Assembly: GCA_949361645.1 (NCBI GenBank)
Contig: OX442426.1
Span: forward strand, 7,571,208-7,635,207
DNA from: Spongilla lacustris
Lineage: Eukaryota > Porifera > Demospongiae > Spongillida > Spongillidae
Direction of reading: 5' to 3'
DNA length: 64,000 nucleotides
This document shows positions 33,198-44,300 of this stretch, piece after piece. Below the pieces are notes generated by a model that worked only from the letters and a program-made list of their open reading frames with translations, did not search any database and was not told the DNA's origin. The translations under genes and the position numbers were made by a program. Position 1 is the first letter of the stretch. Each line of letters opens with the position of its first letter.

Positions 33198-34688
33198 CAG
33201 GGCCGCCGAGAGGGGGGGGCCGGGGGGGCTGCTGACCCTGGGGCCCGTGGTTAACCATGGGGCCCGGGCCGCCCTGCATTACAAATGGTCAGTTGTTGTT
33301 TTGTTTTGATTATATGCGCATGCTGGTGCAATATACATGTACATGTATGCGTTCCGTGCGGTAAAATCATGCCTGTACCGTATATAATTTTGTAAAATTG
33401 ATTGTTTCTAAATGTAATAAGAATTTTCTGTTCACTTCCGGTTTCTGTAGCACGGGCAGAACGCTACATTGGCACGGGTGCTAAGATCCACAATATTTCA
33501 GGATAGATTGACAAGCTTGGGAGTTTTGGCAGTAGAGTATAAATTATATGCTGTTTATTGTGCATCATTTCAGACAGTGTGACAGATTAATGTATATCTG
33601 CGCAAGTATCATGCACATTACCCTATGTAATGATGAACTAATGCTGCAAACGTTGAAACAATGTCATACATATGCTGTTCAACGTCTATAGCTTTACTAG
33701 ACTGAGTGCAGGTATGCGCGTTACCCTTGGGTAGCGTTCGTTCCCCACGATTATCTCTTGATCATTATTACCGAGTAAAAATTGACGTAGGCCTATACGG
33801 TACGGTATGCCTATAGCTGGGCATGCGCACAATGCGGCCGCGCGGCCAGTTATAATATAGTTAAATATGTTACACCGGTATAATTTCGCCGCGTGAACTA
33901 AAGGCAAATGAATAGTTAAAAAAATCTAACCAATAAAACCAAAGTGATATTTCTTCCCCTTTTACCATCACGCGGTATGAGTTGTTTTAATTTTCGTCGC
34001 GCGAACAATGGACCCTTTGCATTGAAGATCGGAAGTATGATAAACGTCACGTCCGGAGTAAAAACGTCAGCGGTTGCCTAGAGACATCGTGTCACGTTCG
34101 CGGAACTTGGCGTAATAAAATGGCAACGCTCCGAGTTATTTCTTCCCACTCGGACAGTGATCCTTCGGCCGATCCAGTTCCAAGTCATACTATGCTGCCA
34201 ACTGTAAGCTTGACAGAGTCTGACTTACCCGGAGCCTTTTAAAATGGATGGCTTTAAAAAGGCTCTGGGTATGTCAGACTCGGTCAAACTTACTGTTGGC
34301 AGCATAGTTTGACCAGGAACTGGATCGGCCGAAGGATCAATGTCTGAGCGGGAAGGAATGACTCCGAGCATTGCCATTTTATTACGCAAAGGTCCGCGAG
34401 CGTGACACGATGTCTCTAGGCAACCGCTGTGGTTTTTACTCCAGACTGACGTACTTCCGATCTTTCATGCGAAGGGTCCATTGACAGTTTAATAAATATA
34501 GTTAAATATTCGCCGCCTGAACTAAATAAAGGCAAGTGAATATAAAAAAAAAAAAAAGATGACCAATAAGACAAAAGTCAAAAGCGATAATTTTTCCCCC
34601 CAGCCGGCTGTATGTCCCAATGGGGGCTATTATGGGGCCCGTAAAGACCATTTAGCCCTGGGGCCCGTGCCGGCTCTCGACGGCCCTG
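33198..34688. mobile_element. fold-back hAT-like element with perfect 8-base target duplication
   Basis: Ends are CAGGGCCGCCGAGAGG (33198) and CTCTCGACGGCCCTG (34688). They are flanked by identical 8-mers GACTCGAG at 33190-33197 and 34689-34696. Inside, arms of about 230 bases (roughly 34015-34243 and 34250-34490) are inverted copies meeting near 34247, so the single strand can fold into a long hairpin. No transposase is present. GGGGCCCGTG repeats lie near both ends. Confidence 0.88.
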
Positions 34689-35188
34689 GACTCGAGCGTT
34701 AGATGCTACCAACGACAGCCACATGCTATAATCTCTTTGCATTGTTGTAACTGAAGATAGTTTTAGGGCGTGTGCGCCATTGGGGAGGGGGGCGAGCTTT
34801 CTAGGATCAAAACGTACAGCGGTAAAATAAATCCATCTTGTGTGTTATGTGGTGCCGTGCGTGTGTGCATATGTGCCACGGTATGTGTATGTGAGTATGT
34901 CAGTGTCTATATTAATGATTACATGTTTGTTACTTAGTCCGCCGGCTCAGCGACATCAGTAACTCTTTTCTATTGAAATAATCAAATGAAGCCCCGGCTA
35001 TAAGTAGATTGCAAACGATGGTTTCAGCGCTACCATGCAGATTTTGTTGTCTCGGTCTCTTAATTTTAAACAATACATACACAGAACTACAGATCCAAAG
35101 GTTACATACGCGGATAGACATGCCAAGCCCGCTATTATTTCTTGAATCGAACTGTCTTCGCTGCAACTGATAATTCAACTGACGTTCT

Positions 35189-35500
35189 TCATACGTCAAG
35201 CGCGTAGAGAGTAGTCAGGCACAGCACTGCTTCGATTGCGAAAACCACATACACAATAAACACGGAGACGCTCAATGGAGTGTCCGGCAGTCTCGCCTTG
35301 GCATCAGTCCAGTTGTAGAGCGCGCTTCCGACAAAGAACAGGAACAGTAGGATGGAAACGACGAGCGACATTGACATACAGCGGCTGCGTTCTTTACGGC
35401 TTTGCAGCCTTTGAGGGCCTCTGGCTTGGGCGCCATAAAAAGCAATTAAGCCAAAAATCCCGCTGGCAATCGCACCACCAACAATAGTACCGGCGATCAT
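35189..35500 (-). CDS. small multi-pass membrane protein, 103 residues, unknown
   Basis: A single-exon frame running from ATG (35500) to TGA. Three hydrophobic segments are visible: residues about 4-23 (GTIVGGAIASGIFGLIAFYG), 43-61 (SLVVSILLFLFFVGSALYN) and 76-97 (SVSVFIVYVVFAIEAVLCL). A basic loop between the first two, with RKERSR, suggests a cytoplasmic side. The amphipathic balance of the frame supports a real protein rather than chance. I do not recognise the family. It lies 598 bases downstream of the DPH5 stop on the same strand. It could be a terminal exon of a larger gene, but the start context and length do not require that. Confidence 0.5.
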   Translation of the reverse strand: MIAGTIVGGAIASGIFGLIAFYGAQARGPQRLQSRKERSRCMSMSLVVSILLFLFFVGSALYNWTDAKARLPDTPLSVSVFIVYVVFAIEAVLCLTTLYALDV

Positions 35501-35606
35501 TTCAATGACGATGTGGAAGATAATTCATAATGGGCGTCGCCCCAAAGGCTAGGGTTTTATAAAATAGAACGCAATTATTTCAGCGCCAAAGACTTGAAAT
35601 GTTATG

Positions 35607-35674
35607 CTAGTCTGGGGACCCGACTGATGGTTATGATAGTACCGGTACAACCATCAGTCGGGTCCCCAGACTAG
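35607..35674. repeat. perfect 26-bp inverted repeat (hairpin)
   Basis: Arms 35607-35632 and 35649-35674 pair exactly (left arm begins CTAGTCTGGGGACCCGACTG). The 16-base loop contains the palindrome GTACCGGTAC. Pieces of the same arm recur at about 37832, 38165 and 38257-38275, so it belongs to a dispersed family. Confidence 0.9.
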
Positions 35675-36097
35675 GTGCACCGTTAACAAATTACTACGTC
35701 CCTTAACTAGCTGCACTACTTAACTAGCTGTACCCTTTTTTGTACCGAAAATGTGTTGATCCAAATAACCGTATTTTATCGTGTGGGTGGAGGGGCCAAC
35801 ACCTACTGGTTGCACCAACTTTTTTTTTTTTTTACATTTCGAGGCTATTTTGTTCAGATTTGGTAGCATTTTGAATTAAATTGGCTATGATTTTTTTTTT
35901 TTAAAATTACCCATAGACATAGTACACCATGGCACTGGATGATGCCCACGTAGTATACACAGCTAGCACAAATATGGCAGGTAGGGTCTTTAATCTATGG
36001 TTGCACACGTGCACCCCACAATTGGTTAACAAACAACAATCTCCATGACACATGAATAATAACACAAAATCTCACTCTGGCTGTACTAACACTACAG
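35675..36097. other. spacer downstream of DPH5
   Basis: AT-rich sequence with poly-T runs at 35820 and 35890. Nothing recognised. Confidence 0.5.
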
Positions 36098-36471
36098 TTA
36101 AACCAGATGGGCATTTTTTGAGAGGAGAAGAACTTTCTCTTCCAAAGGGTGCAGGTGTCCAATTATCACCAACGAATGCAGGGGCTTACCCATCTCCCAC
36201 CTGCATACACTAGCAAGCTTGTCATGTGCTATGGTCTGGGTCTCAGAGCCAATCCGAGCCAAGCCAACACAGGGAGTCTCCAAAGATAAGCCTAAAGTTG
36301 GGTACCAACATCCTACGACAGCACAGAGGTCTTCAGGTGTTGTACTTACACTCAAGAGGGGTCCCTGCTGCACTCCTTATTGCTATAACCTCCAGTATCT
36401 GTGCTACAGCCTGGGATACAGACATGAACCTAGGAGGTTCAAACACCTTTCTCCCTCTGCAACACACACAG

Positions 36472-36503
<32 letters not shown>

Positions 36504-38495
36504 ACACACCACACACAGAAAACACATCAATTAACCTTTCGTTTCACTTATTACAAACCTCATGAGGTTTTCCACTGACTGTTCCCTCATCTTGATGTCT
36601 AAAATTAAACATGGTTGTTTAACCCCATAGTACTTTACCCAAGACAGACAAACAGGCCTGCCTGTCTACCTAAAAGACTAAATGACATCTCCCTACCCTC
36701 AAACAGGTGTGCTTACATCACCCTGTCCCCAAACTAGCCCGCCTACCTAAAAGGCATAGGGTGTGCAGTCCAATCTTAAGGTTCTGTTCAATCTTGTCCA
36801 CAAAGCTCTCTGGCTTCCACGTATCTGTCCAGAACGGAATAGAGACCGTCTCCCCAAAGTGATACAGCTGGAGACCGCAGCACCCAACAGCATTGATGAT
36901 GGACGCGTTATGGACCACCCTCCACGGTATGCCCAGCTCACTAGCCCTTAGAAGCAGGTCAGTGTGGGTAGTTGCACTGGGTACAATAACAAGTGGAGGT
37001 TGCTCATGTTTCAAATATTTTGCCCAACACAAAACAAATATCGAATAAACAAACAAGGGGACAGTATCCTGGAAAATGAACCCCTGTGGTACCCCCTGGA
37101 CACCTGCAAATGCCATTGACACGTAGTACGAGGAATTAAAAAATTCAGTGCTGTTTCACTCCTCGATAGATGCTCCTTTTTAAATTTTTTTAAAATGTGT
37201 ACGAAGCATATGCAATTGATGGACAATATTTGCTGTGCTTGGAAAATAAAAATAAAAGTTTAGTTGGAAGACTGCCCAATGCCCACATGGCTGCTGTCTA
37301 CGTTATCTTACCCCAGAGGGTCTCCAACAACCAGAAAGGCAACATCTGCATTGTCTGCACCAGCAAGGATCTCATCTGCATGTGAATACCAGGTAGAGTG
37401 TCACACTAATTATATAATTTGCGCCTCTCACAATAAAAGGGGGGGGGGAAGCTCACATTACGTTTACACGTACCGGAATTAGTTTCCACCATTTCTCTGT
37501 CGGCAATAATAAGATCTCTTCCATACAGCTGCTCCTACACTGAGACAATTGCCATCAATTAATATACAAATGAATTTACAATCGTTTTAATTTCAATCAC
37601 AAGTCTACATAAGATTAAAACAAATTATATTCATTTTCTATTCTGGAGTGCATGCCACATGTGGACCTGTGGACTTCCTGTTATACTATTTATTTATTTA
37701 TTTATTGTGTGCATTGAACTGAAATGCTTTTTTTTTTTTTGCAATTGAACATTACTCAGACCCTTAAGCCAATCAAAAGATAACCCTATGCACTGGTGAC
37801 AGTTTGCTCTAACCCGACTGATCAATTGCACTATCAGTCTGGGGACAATTTCGCATTTGATCCTTGGAGTACTGCAGCCGCAGGAATTCGTGCAGTAGCA
37901 TGAACCTCATTTAAACCCTACCCTTCTAGCATGAATCGAATTAATGATAATGAAGTCATATTGGAATCCAGGTACATATATACTATGCTGCTGGTTTGGA
38001 GAATTCAGGTTGAGTGGTCATAGCGACTGGTCATGATATTGCCAGCTCATCTAGTCTCCAGTACCCTAAAACACCGTTATTCTGCGCTTCGAGGCTCCGT
38101 CTTTCGTGAGCAAGCGCACAGTCAAATCTGTTCCACAAACCACGCGAACACCGTCATAACATAAAGTCTGGGGACTGTTATCTAAGCGCGATTGCTAAAT
38201 AAGCTGATTATATATTCATAATACCTCCCTTTCCAAGGATCTGATCTGGGGATAAGTCTGTCGGGTACCCAGACTAAGTTGAAATAAAGCGTGAACGGGT
38301 CATAGATAGAGATGGACTAGTTACTAGCCTATCCATTTTTTTACCGCAACAGCGCCTTACCAACTCCTCCTTGCCTACTGTCAGGACGGACGTGTAGGCT
38401 TCAAGGTAGACTCTGGACGCACTCCGTACGGCCTCCAGTCCCTTCACTGTTATATCTTTAGCGTCTCCCAAACCAAGTCCAACGAGATAAAGCAT
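36098..38495 (-). CDS. DPH5: diphthine methyl ester synthase (7 exons, complete)
   Basis: DPH5 is a SAM-dependent methyltransferase that adds methyl groups to the modified histidine of translation elongation factor 2 during diphthamide synthesis in the cytosol. Exons on the minus strand: 38495-38361, 37534-37474, 37375-37312, 36976-36747, 36598-36559, 36456-36350, 36291-36098. Phases match at every join and the total is 831 bases, 276 residues, close to the family length of about 285. Family-defining segments are [20 protein letters not shown] at the N-terminus, [42 protein letters not shown] and [15 protein letters not shown]. The start at 38495 was chosen because the family begins MLYL(I/V)GLGLGD; 17 in-frame upstream codons are probably untranslated. 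An exon as short as 40 bases (exon 5) is supported by MREQSVENL. Confidence 0.95.
36465..36516. repeat. (CA)n microsatellite
   Basis: It abuts the DPH5 exon 6 acceptor; on the minus strand the intron ends TG-rich before TTGCAG. Confidence 0.95.
37797..38276. mobile_element. candidate miniature element related to the 35607 hairpin
   Basis: Left end AACCCGACTGATCA and right end GTCGGGTACCCAGACTA are inverted versions of the hairpin arm at 35607. AGTCTGGGGAC occurs inside at about 37831 and 38165. It lies in DPH5 intron 1. Element status is inference from shared ends. Confidence 0.4.
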
Positions 38496-40179
38496 CTTAG
38501 GGCAACCACGCGCGCGTTCACCCGTTCGCCACCCACGTGGATCCAAGAGTGTGATTAGTTAACTATTATTAGTTGCCCATATATGGGCATGGGATCGTAT
38601 CCGCGACCGCAGTAATATGCATGCAATTGAAATGCACGCGTAATTAAAAATTCATACGCACAATTTCAAGTGTGCAAGGAAGAAGCTGTAGTCTGTCGTA
38701 GAACACCTAGGAATCTCTTAGCGGGTGTGTCTGTAGGTTCTGCTGCCCTAGCCACTGAGCAAAGAATGCATCAAGCTAAGGATGGCATGCCAAATGTCAT
38801 AAACTCGGCTGTCCTCTTGTTACTGGGTCCCATGGTGGTTGGTGAAAGGAAGCCATGGATGCTTTCTCCCAGTTGGCTAACCATCTCGCCAACTTAACAA
38901 GCAGGCCCAAGCCTTTAGTGCTATTAAAATGACATTTACAGCAGGCCAAACCTGTATATCTGGTGAGAGCCAATGCCACAGCCAACCTCACCAGCACTTC
39001 TAACTATATTGTAGCAACCCTTGTGCCAAATTTCTGTAATAATAATGCTGCAGCCAGGCAGACAGAGGAGAGAAAACACACATGTAATGATCCCACCTGC
39101 TCAGAACTGGGTTGGAAGTGCGCTTCACTAGTGGTGCCGTGGAGACATTGGGTGCATGGGGAAGAACAGCAGGCCAGTTTTCTCACAACCAGCAATACAA
39201 CTTGCGGCATTCCATTTACGGCAGGTTAAGTCTACTCTTACTTCGAGCCAATGCTCGTGCTTTCATGGCCCTTTCCAATACAGTAACCACAACACTGGGC
39301 CTGCTTGAAGGTTAGGGGATAGTCATGTGCATATGTACATGTATAATAAAAGACATGGCCGGCTCAATATAACTCTGGTCCACTCCATCACCAGAGCCAT
39401 CCTGGCTAGGAGCTCCTGCCATCATAACTGTTAGGCTATTAATTATATGGATGTATTATGAATCGTATAATTATAATAATAGTGTATGTTAGAATACTAA
39501 CATGTCCAACAAGGCAAAGGCAGCTGTCCTCAATAGCCTGTATGGCTGGCTATATCTTTACCTAGTTAAAGCAAATGCCACTGCAATGCTGTCTAGATGC
39601 TTTGCCTCGGACATGTACACTGTTTGGATTAGGTAGTTACATATATATAATTATTTTATTATGATATTCATGTTATCCTCTATGGTTATTGTAATTTTTA
39701 TTATATTATTAAATAAAAAACATGTATGTATACAGTTATAATTATTGTTTCTATGCATTCTCATTATGTTATATACATACTGTACATGTAATACTATGCA
39801 CATGGAAAATGACGCATGAGTAGGTAAATATACATACACCGTATATAAAGAAAATCCCTTTTATGTATGTGGCATAAATTATAATCCTGATACTATTACA
39901 GTTATTTGCTGTGCCGCATCCTTGTCTCTTAGCCTGAGGCAATTGTGCTAAGCGATAAAGCATTAAGGGACATTCACTACCCGAAGCAATATAAGCAAGT
40001 CGGGTGGTGCATAGGCCAAAAAAAGGCGCGTAAAATTAAAACCCGGACCCACGTATAGAACATTTACCTAGTTATTAAATGTTTACACGTGGCTATATAT
40101 TTCAAGAGTGCGCTTTAATTACGATCTTCATCAAAAGGCGCAAAAATATCTGTGTGCCGAATTGAAGCGTTATTGAAGC
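38496..40179. other. divergent intergenic region between DPH5 and XRN1
   Basis: About 1.7 kb between the divergent start codons. It contains short open frames around 38670-39315, with three segments reading RANATANLTSTS, RANARAFMALSN and KANATAMLSR at about 38963, 39247 and 39567, perhaps an old decayed repeat. AT-rich sequence lies at 39640-39900. No gene is called. Confidence 0.45.
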
Positions 40180-41310
40180 ATGGGTGTTCCAAAGTTCTAT
40201 CGATGGATAAGCGAGCGCTACCCATGTCTAAGTCAGGTCGTCAAGGATTATCAGGTAGGTCATTCAGGCCAACTGTTCTGGTGGATTTGCAGTAACCAAT
40301 GCGGTTTTGGATAACTGTCAGATACCCGAATTCGACAATTTCTACCTCGACATGAATGGGATAATCCATGCGTGCTCTCACCCGAACGACGAAGACCCGA
40401 CGTTTAGAATCTCGGAGGAGAAGATATTCAGTGACATATTTCGATACCTGGAGGTACAATTTAAAAGGAGAGGGGGATGGAGGGGCGGGAGGAGAGGGAA
40501 GGATGGATGGAGAGGACGGGAGGGATTATAATGCCACTCGATAAGGGAAAATTTACTACTCAACTTTCTGTCCCTCCCCCCCCCCCCCACTCCCCTCCCT
40601 TCCTTTCTCCAGAGCCTCTTTCGCATCATTAGGCCTCAGAAGGTCCTATTCCTTGCAGTTGATGGTGTGGCCCCTAGGGCCAAGATGAACCAGCAACGTG
40701 GTCGAAGGTTTCGTTCAGCCAGGGAAGCCCAGGATCTCATTCGAAAAGCACTCCAGAAGGGGAAAGTCCTTCCCTCGGAGCCTCGCTTTGACTCCAATTG
40801 CATCACACCAGGAACTGATTTCATGAGCCGGCTTCACGAGCAGCTCAAGTACTTTGTCAACCAAAAGTTAAACACTGACCCGTCATGGCAACGTGTAGAG
40901 GTTATCCTATCTGGTCATGAGGTATGGTTTTAAATTTAATGCCATTTAGACTGGAGGAGGGGAAAGGGGAGAGAAAAAGGATTAGGACAAAGTGGTTCAC
41001 TTGTTGCGTGGTCACCCACCATTGTCGCAGTTTGGGGGGGGGGGGGGGGGGGGGGGGGGAATGGGGAATTCACTACTCTGATGTATAAATCCCAAAATGT
41101 TATGGTCAGGCCGATATCCCTCCCTCCCTCCCTCCCTCCCTCCCCTTCTCCACTTTAACAGTGATCACACACCCCAAACTCCTGGTGTTAAAAATCATGA
41201 TTACTGGTTCTAAATGCAATCACAGGTGCTGCAACGTAACACTTTAACCTGTTACCTGATTAACTGGTACTAGTTGCAAGTTGATAGAATTTTCTAAATA
41301 GTCCAAAAAA

Positions 41311-41352
<42 letters not shown>

Positions 41353-44300
41353 CAAAATGAATAAATAAATGTTTACACACCCTGCTTCTTGCTAAAGTAA
41401 GGCCTGACACACCAGCAAATTGCTGGCAATTCCCAGATTTTTCCTGTAAATTACAGACAAATGCAGGAATTGCCAGCGATATGATCAGTGATATTGTCCT
41501 GTGTGTGCCAGGCCTAAGGTAGTGTTGTGAATTAAAGAATAGTACAGAGTTGGGTGACTGAGTTGTGGTTCCCCTCCCCTCCCCCCCAACTCACTCCCTA
41601 GCTGCTATTGACATTGCGTGTGTGTGTGTGTGTGTATTTGTGTGTGAATGTATGTGCACGTGCATGTTTGCGTGTGTGTGGATAGGTGTGTGTGTGAGTG
41701 AGTGTGTGTGTACATGTGTGCGGGTGTGTGTATTGTGTGCGGGTGTTTACTTATGTGCATATCACTGGTGTGTGCCCGTTATGTGTGCACAGGTGCCTGG
41801 TGAGGGTGAGCACAAGATCATGGACTACATACGTCACCAGAAGGCAAAGCCTGACTTCGACCCAAATACGAGGCACTGTTTGTACGGCCTTGATGCAGAT
41901 CTGGTGAGGGTGTTTGGGGGTGTTTTGGGGGAACGTGTTCTTGTGATGGTGTTCTTGTGAGGGTGTTCTGGTTGTGGGCGTTGTTGTGAAGGGATTCTTG
42001 TGTGGGTGTTCCATTGTGAGTGGGGGTTTTCTGTGTGAGGATGTTGTGCATGATGGTGTTCTTGTGAAGGTGTTCTTTACGTTGTGAGGTGTTCTTGGTA
42101 AGGCTGTATGTTAGTGCATTGGGGAGGTGTAATGGAGATTGAGTGACGGTGGGTTTCCAAACACCTACTTCCTACCTTATTTGGTCAGTGGAGTTGTTGT
42201 TGTGGCCTCACTGCTAAATGCTGCACGAGGCTGTTCTGGGAAAGTTATGTGTTATTAATACAACCGTATGTATATTGCACCACCACCTGCATATGGAATT
42301 GTAGGTAAAACAGTTGTCACAGCTTAAATAAAATCCCCCCCCCCCCCCCCCCCATTTTGTTTGGTTTTCAAGGCACCATTTTTCATGTATTGGTTGTCAA
42401 TTTTTAAAAAGGACCAAAAATACAGTAGTGATGTTTATCTCGTAGTGGTAATTACCACGTATAGCAGTAGAATGCAGCAATATGTATTCACTATGCACAC
42501 TATAACTGCTGGTGTAGATTCCGTCCATCGTACCTTGCTACAATTTGATTGTGTGCATTTGTATATACATTTGTAGTTGCATTTAAGTTCTGCACTAGTT
42601 GACCCAATGGTTATGGTGTGTGTTAACCATGGTCAGTTCACTGTAACTGCTGCAGTAAAACGCATTTGAATTTTGCTATATTATAAATTAGCGTGTTTCT
42701 CTTTGCTCAATCTCCCGACACCCTTTTTTCGTCATTCCCTCTTTCTACTCTATCCCTTTTCTCTCTACCTCCACTGTCCCCTCAACTCTTCTTTCTATCT
42801 GCCTTCCCTTTTTCTACTACGACCAGTAAGGTTACTTACACACTCACACTGTTCCCTAACTGTTTTTTCCCCCTGTGTTGAACCATGTCTGCCTTCCCTT
42901 TCCCTTCCTCTAGTACGACCTTACACTGTTCCCTAGAATTGTTTCCCCCCCCCCCCCCCCCCCCCATTTTGAACCATGTCTGCCTTCCCTTGCCCTTCCT
43001 CAAGTACGACCTCACACTGTTCCCTAACTGTTTTTTTCCCGTGTGTTGAACCATGTCTGCCTTCCCTTGCCCTTCCTCAAGTACGACCTCACACTGTTCC
43101 CTAACTGTTTTTTCCCCTAACTGTTTTTTCCCCCTGTGTTGAACCATGTCTGCCTTCCCTTTCCCTTCCTCTAGATCATGTTAGGGCTGATCACACACGA
43201 GCCCCACTTCTCACTCCTGAGGGAAGAGGTCAGGTTTGGGAAGAAGGTGAAGGCTAAGCAGAGCACTCCCGATACCATCACCTTCCACCTCCTCCACCTC
43301 TCCATCCTGAGGGAGTACCTCGACTTTGAGTTTTCCTGTCTTAAGGTGTGGTCTTGTGTGTGTGTGTGTGTGTGTGCATGTGTGTGTATGCATGTGTGTG
43401 TATGCATGTGTGTGCATGTGTGTATGCATGTGTTTGTATTTATGTACATGTATACATGTGTTTATGTGTGAGTGTGTGTGTTTATGTGTGTGAGTGTGTG
43501 TTTATGTGTGTGAGTGTGTGTTTATGTGTGTGAGTGTGTGTTTGTGTGTGTGTGTTTGTGTGTGTGTGTGTATGTGTGAGTTCAATTTGTGGTGTAAACT
43601 TGTCTGGCAAGTTTGAGTTGAGTTCTCGTAATGCCATTAGATTTGTAGATGCATGTGCATGTACAGCCATAATATATGTACTGTGGCGCGGTCTTCGTTC
43701 TTAACTCAACCTTTCTTAGATTGCATTAATTTGTGGTTGGACCATTGATTAATTTTTATAAGCATCTGTTATCTTTTCATTTAAAAGGTGGCAGGTGACT
43801 GTACTTAGGTATGCGTCCCTTTCTGTACTAAGTTATTGCAAGGATCTGGTATCATAATTATGTCACTGCTGTGGTGTGGGGCACCTTGAATGATTTGTGC
43901 ATTTATTATGTTGGCTCTGTGGTGATGGCGCTACAGGACAAGCTGTGCTTTCCTTATGACCTGGAGAAGATCATCGATGACTGGGTCCTCATGGGGTTCC
44001 TCGTTGGAAATGATTTCATTCCTCACCTGCCCAACATGCACATTCAGCAGGTTTGTGCGTGTGTGCCTCCTGCCATCCTTCCCTGTCACTTTGTGTGTGC
44101 CTCCTGCCATCCTTTCCTGTCACTTTGTGCGTGTGTGCCTCCTGCCATCCTTCCCTGTCACTTTGTGTGTGTGCCTCCTGCCATCCTTCCCTGTCACTGT
44201 GCGTGTGCCTCCTGCCATTCTTCCCTGTCACTGTGCGTGTGTGCCTCCTGCCATCCTTCCCTGTCACTTTGTGTGTGCCTCCTGCCATCCTTCCCTGTCA

